A stretch of DNA of 18,369 nucleotides from Croceibacterium_A sp966112795 (GTDB taxonomy: Bacteria; Pseudomonadota; Alphaproteobacteria; Sphingomonadales; Sphingomonadaceae): assembly GCA_966112795.1 (NCBI GenBank), contig CBHWED010000041.1, positions 1-18,369 on the forward strand, written 5' to 3'. This document shows positions 1-5,565 of the stretch, piece after piece. The notes beneath the pieces are model-generated. The model searched no databases. It worked only from the letters and a program-made list of their open reading frames with translations, and had not been told where the DNA came from. How positions within the stretch are numbered: the first letter of the stretch is position 1; the number at the start of each line of letters is the position of its first letter. Both the position numbers and the translations under genes were made by a program.

Positions 1-1
1 G

Positions 2-1465
2 GCGGTGCGCGGGCTCGAGCTGGCCGACGGAACGCGGCTGGCAGCTTCGGCGGTCGTGCTGTGCACCGGCACGTTCCTCGGCGGAACGCTGTTCCGCGGC
101 GAGGAGCGCATGACCGGGGGCCGCATCGGTGAAAGCTCGGCGCAGCGGCTCGCAGCGCAGCTGCGCGAAGCGGCACTGCCGATGGCCAGGCTCAAGACGG
201 GCACTCCGCCGCGGCTCGACGGCCGCACGATCGACTGGGCGCGGCTCGAGGAACAGGAATCGGACGCCGAGCCGTGGACCATGTCGCCACTGACCCCTAG
301 CCGGGCCAACCCGCAGGTGTTCTGCGCGATCACCCGGACCAATGCCGCGAGCCATGACATCATCCGCGCCAACCTCAATCGCTCTCCGCTATTCACCGGG
401 GCGATCGAGGCGATGGGGCCGCGGTATTGCCCGTCGATCGAGGACAAGATCCACCGCTTCGGCGACCGAGACGGACATCAGGTGTTCCTCGAGCCCGAAG
501 GCCTCGCGACGCATCTCGTCTATCCCAACGGTATCAGCACCTCGCTGCCGGCCGACGTGCAGCTAGCGATGCTGCGGACCATGGAGGGCCTCGAGCGGGT
601 CGCGATGGCCGTGCCCGGCTACGCGGTCGAGTACGACCACGTCGATCCGCGCGCGCTTGGCCCCGACCTGCAGCTGCGCGCAATTCCCGGGCTCTATTGC
701 GCGGGGCAGATCAACGGCACCACGGGATACGAGGAAGCCGCCGCGCAAGGTCTGTTCGCCGGCATGCACGCGGTGGCGCGGGTGCTCGGCTGCGCGCCGG
801 CTCCGCTCGACCGTGGCAACAGCTACATCGCGGTCATGGTCGACGACCTGACACTGCACGGGGTGAGCGAGCCCTACCGCATGCTCACAGCGCGGGCCGA
901 GTATCGCTTGCGGTTGCGGGCCAACAATGCGGCGAGCCGGCTGACTCCGCTGGCCCTCGCTGCGGGGTGTGTCGGTGGCGAACGGCAGGCCTGGTTCGAG
1001 CGTCGCGAAGCGCAGCGCGACCAGTGGCGCGCGGCGTTCGATCGTGAAGTGGGCGCCGCCGAGTTGGCCGATGCGGGGCTTGCAGTGCGGCGGGATGGAG
1101 GACGCAAGACACTCGGCGAGTGGTTGCGCTTTCCGGATGTCGATCTCGCTGGGCTCGATCCCTGGCTCGATTCCGACCTCGACGGCGGAAGCGAACTCGC
1201 TTTGGAGCTCGCCGAGGACGCCGCCTATGCGCCTTATCTCGAGCGCCAGGAGGGCGAGTTGCGCGATCTGCGCGCAAGCGAGGCCGTCGTACTGGGAGCC
1301 GATTTCCCGTTCGCCGAGGTGCCGGGGCTGTCGAATGAGATGATCGAGCGCCTCGCTGCCGCGCGACCGGCGAACCTCGCCGCGGCGGGGCGCGTGCGCG
1401 GCATCACGCCGGCCGCGCTCGCTGCGGTTCTGGTCTACGCCCGGCGCAAGGCCATTGCCGCATGA
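2..1465 (+). CDS. mnmG: MnmG (GidA), tRNA uridine-5-carboxymethylaminomethyl modification enzyme, 5'-truncated
   Basis: FAD-dependent enzyme that works with MnmE to place the carboxymethylaminomethyl group on the wobble uridine of certain tRNAs (family knowledge). The window cuts off its start; the reading frame is already open at base 2, and about 130 N-terminal residues, including the FAD-binding Rossmann motif, should lie upstream. Visible signatures are CTGTFLGG near the start, RLKTGTPPRLD, the GidA signature GPRYCPSIEDKIHRF, the second signature AGQINGTTGYEEAAAQG, and the C-terminal LTARAEYRLRLRANNA stretch of the MnmE-interacting helical domain. The C-terminus looks complete. The stop TGA overlaps the rsmG start in an ATGA, so the two are probably co-translated. 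The GTG at 5 is an internal codon, not a start. Function is secure; only the missing 5' end limits the call. Confidence 0.97.
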   Translation, partial: AVRGLELADGTRLAASAVVLCTGTFLGGTLFRGEERMTGGRIGESSAQRLAAQLREAALPMARLKTGTPPRLDGRTIDWARLEEQESDAEPWTMSPLTPSRANPQVFCAITRTNAASHDIIRANLNRSPLFTGAIEAMGPRYCPSIEDKIHRFGDRDGHQVFLEPEGLATHLVYPNGISTSLPADVQLAMLRTMEGLERVAMAVPGYAVEYDHVDPRALGPDLQLRAIPGLYCAGQINGTTGYEEAAAQGLFAGMHAVARVLGCAPAPLDRGNSYIAVMVDDLTLHGVSEPYRMLTARAEYRLRLRANNAASRLTPLALAAGCVGGERQAWFERREAQRDQWRAAFDREVGAAELADAGLAVRRDGGRKTLGEWLRFPDVDLAGLDPWLDSDLDGGSELALELAEDAAYAPYLERQEGELRDLRASEAVVLGADFPFAEVPGLSNEMIERLAAARPANLAAAGRVRGITPAALAAVLVYARRKAIAA

Positions 1466-2088
1466 TCGACAACGAAGAGGGGGCTCGCCGCTTTTGCGCC
1501 GAACGGACCGATGCGGCGGGCATGGCGCGCCTCGAGCGATTCGCCGCGTTGCTGGCGGAGGAAAACGACCGGCAGAACCTCGTCTCGTCGGCGTCGCTGG
1601 CGATGACCTGGCAGCGCCATTTCGCCGACAGCCTGCAACTGCTCGATCATGTTCCACGTGGAACAGGACCATGGCTCGACCTCGGCAGCGGGGCCGGGAT
1701 CCCAGGGCTGGTGCTGGCCTGTGCCCGGCCCGACACGGCCATCATTTTGGTCGAATCGCGCAAGCGCAGGGTCGAATGGCTGATTCGCGCGGCCGAGGGG
1801 CTCGAGCTTGAGCAATGCCAGGTCATCGGCGCGCGGCTCGAAACTGTGGAAACTGTCCCGGCGCGCGTCATCACCGCGCGCGCCTTCGCCCCGCTGGGAA
1901 AGCTGCTCCATTTGTCCGCCCGTTTTTCCACACGAGACACCACTTGGCTGTTGCCCAAGGGGCGTTCCGCGGCGCAGGAACTGGCTGAGCAGCCGACGGG
2001 GGTCCGAGCCATGTTTCACGTGGAACAATCGCAGACCGATCCCGAAGGCGGCATCCTGATCGGGCAAGGGACACCGCAAATCCGATGA
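1462..2088 (+). CDS. rsmG: RsmG (GidB), 16S rRNA m7G methyltransferase
   Basis: SAM-dependent methyltransferase that makes the N7-methylguanosine in the 530 loop of 16S rRNA (family knowledge). The 208-residue length is typical. Seen in the protein: the pre-motif RHFADSLQL at about residues 52-60, the SAM-binding glycine motif LDLGSGAGIPG at 72-82, the acidic end of strand 2 in VESRKRR at 97-103, and the late motif LLPKG at 163-167. The start ATG overlaps the mnmG stop and the stop overlaps the parA start. Two parS sites are embedded in the coding sequence, encoding residues 63-68 and 184-189; the second lies in the variable C-terminal tail, where codons are freer to carry a DNA-binding site. 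Loss of this enzyme in other bacteria gives low-level streptomycin resistance. Confidence 0.96.
   Translation: MIDNEEGARRFCAERTDAAGMARLERFAALLAEENDRQNLVSSASLAMTWQRHFADSLQLLDHVPRGTGPWLDLGSGAGIPGLVLACARPDTAIILVESRKRRVEWLIRAAEGLELEQCQVIGARLETVETVPARVITARAFAPLGKLLHLSARFSTRDTTWLLPKGRSAAQELAEQPTGVRAMFHVEQSQTDPEGGILIGQGTPQIR
1650..1665. other. parS: parS centromere-like site 1 (ParB loading site)
   Basis: TGTTCCACGTGGAACA, a perfect 16-bp palindrome matching the known chromosomal parS consensus TGTTNCACGTGNAACA. It lies inside rsmG, encoding residues 63-68 (HVPRGT), about 1.2 kb upstream of parB. ParB dimers load here and spread as CTP-dependent clamps (family knowledge). Confidence 0.95.
2012..2027. 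other. parS: parS centromere-like site 2 (ParB loading site)
   Basis: TGTTTCACGTGGAACA, the parS consensus with one asymmetric position (T instead of C in the left arm). It encodes MFHVEQ near the C-terminus of RsmG and lies 362 bp from site 1 and 58 bp before the parA start, so bound ParB could also affect expression of parAB. Confidence 0.94.
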
Positions 2089-2861
2089 TTCGGATCGCCA
2101 TAGCCAACCAGAAGGGCGGGGTCGGCAAGACCACCACCGCGATCAATATCGCCACGGCGATGGCGGCAGCCGGGTGGAAGACCCTGCTGATCGACCTCGA
2201 TCCGCAAGGCAACGCCTCGACCGGGCTCGGCATCGACGCCTCGCGGCGACAGAACTCGAGCTACGATCTGCTGATCGACGAAACGCCGCTTGACGAGTGT
2301 ATCGTGGGGACGTCGATCCCGGGGCTCGATGCAGTCCCGGCGACGGTCGACCTCAGCGGCGCCGAGATCGAGCTGGTCACCGTGGCCGACCGTACCGCGC
2401 GGTTGGGGAAGGCGCTTGACGGGCACCGCGGGCACGACGTGTGCTTCATCGATTGCCCGCCGTCGCTCGGGCTGCTCACGCTCAACGCATTGAGCGCGGC
2501 GGATACTTTGCTTGTGCCGCTGCAATGTGAGTTCTTCGCGCTCGAAGGGCTCAGCCAGCTGCTGCAGACGGTCGAGCAGGTCCAGCAGCGGTTCAATCCC
2601 GAGCTCGGCATCGTTGGCATCGCACTGACCATGTTCGACCGCCGCAACCGGCTGACCGACCAGGTCGCCGACGACGTGCGCGAATGCCTCGGCAAGCTGG
2701 TGTTCGAATCGGTCATCCCGCGCAACGTGCGCCTGTCCGAGGCGCCGAGCCATGGGTTGCCGGCGCTAGTCTACGACCATGCCTGCAGCGGCAGCCGGGC
2801 CTACATGGCGCTCGCGCGCGAACTGATCGGGCGGCTGCCCAAGGAAAGGATTGCCGCATGA
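2085..2861 (+). CDS. parA: ParA chromosome-partitioning ATPase
   Basis: Walker-type ATPase that binds DNA as an ATP dimer and moves the ParB-parS complex during chromosome segregation (family knowledge). At 258 residues it is the short chromosomal type, without the N-terminal repressor domain of plasmid ParA. Seen: the deviant Walker A NQKGGVGKTT at residues 8-17 with the signature lysine, the A' motif LLIDLDPQGNASTG at about 37-50, and the Walker B region CFIDCPPSLGLLTLNAL at about 119-135. It overlaps rsmG and parB by ATGA at both ends. The genes mnmG and rsmG beside it, plus the local parS sites, mark this as the chromosomal segregation locus rather than a plasmid one. Confidence 0.97.
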   Translation: MIRIAIANQKGGVGKTTTAINIATAMAAAGWKTLLIDLDPQGNASTGLGIDASRRQNSSYDLLIDETPLDECIVGTSIPGLDAVPATVDLSGAEIELVTVADRTARLGKALDGHRGHDVCFIDCPPSLGLLTLNALSAADTLLVPLQCEFFALEGLSQLLQTVEQVQQRFNPELGIVGIALTMFDRRNRLTDQVADDVRECLGKLVFESVIPRNVRLSEAPSHGLPALVYDHACSGSRAYMALARELIGRLPKERIAA

Positions 2862-3823
2862 GCGCCGACGAACGCCAGGAGACGCGACCCGAGGCGCGCC
2901 GGAAGCTCGGCAAGGGCCTGAGCGCGCTGCTCGGCGAGGCGCGCCGCGAAGAGCCGCTGATCACGCCGGCACGCAGCGAAACGCCCACGCAAGATGCCGC
3001 ACCCCTCAGCCAGCCGAACGGCCGCGACGGGCTGGCGACCGTTGCCGTGGCACTGATCGAGCCGCACCCCGAGCAGCCGCGGCGCCAGTTCGACGAGCAG
3101 GCGCTCGAGGACCTCGCCGCCTCGATCGCCGAGCGCGGTGTGATCCAGCCGGTGATCGTTCGCCCGCTCGCCGGTGGTCGCTACCAGCTGGTTGCTGGCG
3201 AACGCCGCTGGCGCGCCGCGCAGAAGGCGCAACTGCATGAGATTCCAGCACTAGTTCGCGATCTCGAAGAGCGCGAAGTGGCCGCGCTGGCGCTGATCGA
3301 GAACATCCAGCGCGAGGACCTGAACCCGGTCGAGGAAGCCCGCGCGTACAAGCGACTCGCTGAGCTTGAGCATTTGCCGCATCTTGAGATCGGCAAGCTG
3401 GTCGGCAAGTCGCGCAGCCATGTGGCGAACTTCATCCGCCTGCTGTCGCTGCCCGCGCCGGTGCTCGAGCACCTCGAATCCGGCCGGCTCGAGATGGGCC
3501 ATGCGCGCGCGCTGGTCGGCCGGCCCGACGCCGAGGCGCTGGCACAACAAGCGGTAAACGGAAATCTTTCGGTCCGCGAAGTCGAGAAGCTCGCCCGCCG
3601 CCCGGCGAACGCGGGCCCAGGCACTCGTTCAGCGCGCGCGCCGCGCGACCGCGGACAGGATGCCGATATCGTCGCGGTGCAGAACCAGCTCGAGGAAGTG
3701 CTTGGTTTACCTGTAAGAATTGCCGCGGACACCGACCCGCGCTCGGGCGCGGTGACGATCCGCTACCGCACGCTCGACCAGCTCGACCTGATCTGCCAGC
3801 GGCTCACCGGGGGCGGAATCTAG
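2858..3823 (+). CDS. parB: ParB chromosome-partitioning CTPase / parS-binding protein
   Basis: Binds parS, hydrolyses CTP and spreads to form the segregation complex (family knowledge). The frame is open further upstream inside parA, but the ATG at 2858 overlaps the parA TGA, follows AAGGAAAGG, and begins the usual basic N-terminus ending in RKLGKGLSALLGE, which is the ParA-stimulating peptide of the family; this gives 321 residues. Visible: PEQPRRQFDEQALEDLAASI, the CTP-binding GERRWRAAQKA motif, the ENIQREDLNPVEEA motif, and the helix-turn-helix around KLVGKSRSHVANFIRLLSLP. The C-terminal dimerisation region ends in DQLDLICQRLTGGGI. The two parS sites nearby are its expected targets. No intrinsic terminator on this strand follows the stop. 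Confidence 0.97.
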   Translation: MSADERQETRPEARRKLGKGLSALLGEARREEPLITPARSETPTQDAAPLSQPNGRDGLATVAVALIEPHPEQPRRQFDEQALEDLAASIAERGVIQPVIVRPLAGGRYQLVAGERRWRAAQKAQLHEIPALVRDLEEREVAALALIENIQREDLNPVEEARAYKRLAELEHLPHLEIGKLVGKSRSHVANFIRLLSLPAPVLEHLESGRLEMGHARALVGRPDAEALAQQAVNGNLSVREVEKLARRPANAGPGTRSARAPRDRGQDADIVAVQNQLEEVLGLPVRIAADTDPRSGAVTIRYRTLDQLDLICQRLTGGGI

Positions 3824-3980
3824 GGGCTACCCCTTAAGAAAAATCGCGCAGCCGTTAACCAGCTTTACCGACCAAGTTTGAATTGGCGCGGCCCTATTGG
3901 CCCAGCCAGCGGGCAATGATTCCCGTCTGGCGGGCAAAGGGGTCTCGCCACAAGTTCACGCTTGGAAGGGGTACCATAAA
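3824..3980 (+). promoter_or_regulatory. Intergenic leader before the DUF4402 subunit gene
   Basis: A 157-bp gap, noticeably AT-richer than its surroundings near 3835-3885. It holds TTAACC at about 3856, followed four bases later by TTTACC, and an 8-bp direct repeat GCGGGCAA at 3909-3916 and 3930-3937. A purine-rich GGAAGGGG about 10 bp before the ATG at 3981 is the likely ribosome binding site. A promoter for 3981 must lie here or upstream, but I cannot place a convincing -35/-10 pair. GGGG-CTA-CCCC right after parB is a short hairpin without a T-run on this strand. Confidence 0.4.
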
Positions 3981-4523
3981 ATGAAATCGGTTCTTCGTTA
4001 CACTGCTGCCGGCGTGGCCCTCGCCACCCTCGGCATCGCTTCGAACGCTTCGGCCGCGACCACTGCCACGGCGAATGCCCAGGCCGAGATCCTCAGCACG
4101 CTGTCGCTGACCATCGACGGCACCGAGGACACGCTCGACTTCGGCCAGATCTCGCCGACCGCGGCGCTGGCTGCCAACTCGACCGTCGTCGTCAGCGCCG
4201 CCAACCTGCGCACCTGCGGCACCAACCTGGTGTGCGGCAGCACGACCGCGGTTCCGCTGTTCCACGTCTCGGGCCTCGCCAACGCCGTCGTCAGCATCGC
4301 GCTGCCGGCTGCTCCGGCCCCGCTGCAGAACTTCGGCACGATCCCGAGCGGCATGTCGAACGTGATGAGCCTGTCGGCGCTGACCAGCGACGCGGCGAGC
4401 AACCAGGTCACCCTCGCCAGCGGCGCGGCCCAGTTCCACGTCGGCGGCACGCTGACCGTGAAGCCGAACCAGGCGCCCGGCGTGTACGTCGGCACCTTCG
4501 ACGTTTCGGTGCAGTACAACTAA
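3981..4523 (+). CDS. DUF4402 family secreted protein, probable pilin-like fibre subunit
   Basis: 180-residue exported protein. Residues 1-25 form a Sec signal peptide (MKSVLRYTAAG..., cleavage probably after NASA). The mature part is small-residue and beta-rich, opens with ATTATANAQAEIL, contains LDFGQISP, and closes with the DUF4402-type terminal strand GVYVGTFDVSVQYN. Cysteines 79 and 85 could form a small disulphide loop. DUF4402 proteins are commonly found beside PapD-like chaperones in alphaproteobacteria; the terminal beta strand ending in Tyr-Asn resembles the donor-complemented subunits of chaperone-usher systems. The next two genes supply that chaperone and usher, so I infer this is the main fibre subunit. 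It is followed by a strong terminator, so it can be expressed at a different level from the assembly genes. Function as a pilin is inference. Confidence 0.85.
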   Translation: MKSVLRYTAAGVALATLGIASNASAATTATANAQAEILSTLSLTIDGTEDTLDFGQISPTAALAANSTVVVSAANLRTCGTNLVCGSTTAVPLFHVSGLANAVVSIALPAAPAPLQNFGTIPSGMSNVMSLSALTSDAASNQVTLASGAAQFHVGGTLTVKPNQAPGVYVGTFDVSVQYN

Positions 4524-4558
4524 GCGCGCTCGGGCGTTCGCGCCCGGACGACACCTCG

Positions 4559-4594
4559 AAAGGGCCGTTCCGCCTCGGCGGAGCGGCCCTTTTC
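4559..4594 (+). terminator. Rho-independent terminator after the DUF4402 gene
   Basis: A-run, then arms 4562-4574 and 4577-4589 that pair over 13 positions with one G-U wobble, then TTTT at 4590-4593. A second small hairpin, CGGGCG-TTCG-CGCCCG (4531-4546) with a stable TTCG tetraloop, lies between the stop codon and this terminator. Confidence 0.9.
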
Positions 4595-4615
4595 CTATGT
4601 CCGCGGCAATCACGG

Positions 4616-4632
4616 TTTACGGCGAATTAACC
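4616..4632. promoter_or_regulatory. CtrA-box-like element upstream of the chaperone-usher genes
   Basis: TTTA, seven bases, then TTAACC. This is one mismatch from the CtrA consensus TTAA-N7-TTAAC known from Caulobacter and relatives. It lies after the terminator and 61 bp before the chaperone start, where a promoter is needed. AT-rich sites of this sort are scarce in this GC-rich sequence, but one site alone is weak evidence. Confidence 0.35.
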
Positions 4633-4692
4633 GTCCAACGGTAAGCAAATACGCGAAACCCCCTAGGGGAGGGGGCGTAGTGGGATCCGTCG

Positions 4693-5532
4693 ATGCCGTC
4701 GTTCCGAATGTCTTCGCGCCGCCTCGCGGCCGCCATCCTCGCGACGGCCGCAGCCGCGCTCGCCACCCCGGTCGCCGCGCAGGGCGACCTGCTGATCGCG
4801 CCCACGCGGCTGGTGCTCGACGGGCGGCGCGGGGCGGAGATCCTGCTGTCGAACGTCGGCAGCGAGGAGGCGACCTACCGGGTCAACCTCGAGCTGCGCC
4901 GGATGACGCCGGAAGGCGAACTGGTGCCGGTCGAGGAGACCGAGGCCAACGTGACCGAGAAGGCCGCACTCGAGATGGTCCGCTATGCGCCGCGCCGGGT
5001 GGTGCTGCCGCCGGGCGAGCCGCAGGCGATCCGCGTCAGCGCGCGTCCCGGCGCCGAGCTGCCCGACGGCGAATACCGCGTGCACATGTCGTTCGCCGCG
5101 CTGCCCAAGGTCCAGGCCGTGGCCCCGGCCGCGCCGGCTCCGGCGGACAGCGGCTTCGCGATCAGCCTGATCCCGATCTACGGCATCACCATGCCGATCA
5201 TCATCCGCAAGGGGGAGCTCCAAGCCACCGCCGGGCTTGCCAATCCGCGGATCGAGAGCGGCGCCGAAGGGCCGCAGTTCATCCTCGACATCACCCGCTC
5301 GGGCGCGGCGTCGGTCTATGGCGACCTGCTCGTCTATCGCCAGGGCGAGGACGAGCCGGCGTTCGTCGCCCGCGGCATCGGCGTCTATCCCGAGATCGCC
5401 AGCCGCCACTCGACGTTCGGGCTGCTGCCCGACCAGGCCGCAGCGATGCGCGGGCCGGTGCGGATCGAGCTACGCGAATCGATCCAGAGCGGCGGGGCAC
5501 TGATCACCTCGCTCGAGACGGTCCTGCGCTAG
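4693..5532 (+). CDS. PapD-like periplasmic fimbrial chaperone
   Basis: 279-residue periplasmic chaperone expected to fold subunits by donor-strand complementation and hand them to the usher. Residues 1-29 are a signal peptide rich in Ala ending PVAAQ. The first Ig-like domain shows IAPTRLVLDG, in the position of the conserved Arg of PapD's first strand, and RYAPRRVVLPPGEPQAIRV, the G1-strand region of the family, then GEYRVHMSF. An Ala/Pro linker near 140-150 precedes the second domain. Start choice: a TAG stop at 4678-4680 closes the frame just upstream, so 4693 is the first possible start; ATG 4708 is an alternative. The only purine-rich stretch, GGGGAGGGGG (4666-4675), is 17 bases from the ATG and sits on the palindrome CCCCTAGGGG, an unusual initiation region. 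The usher follows after 33 bp. Confidence 0.92.
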   Translation: MPSFRMSSRRLAAAILATAAAALATPVAAQGDLLIAPTRLVLDGRRGAEILLSNVGSEEATYRVNLELRRMTPEGELVPVEETEANVTEKAALEMVRYAPRRVVLPPGEPQAIRVSARPGAELPDGEYRVHMSFAALPKVQAVAPAAPAPADSGFAISLIPIYGITMPIIIRKGELQATAGLANPRIESGAEGPQFILDITRSGAASVYGDLLVYRQGEDEPAFVARGIGVYPEIASRHSTFGLLPDQAAAMRGPVRIELRESIQSGGALITSLETVLR

Positions 5533-5565
5533 GGCCGTCGGCGGGCTCCCAGGCCTCCCACCGTC

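Noticed and set aside
3822..3837. AGGGG-CTA-CCCCT hairpin after parB as terminator
   Set aside because: The stem is only five pairs and is followed by AAGAAAAA, not Ts, on the transcribed strand.
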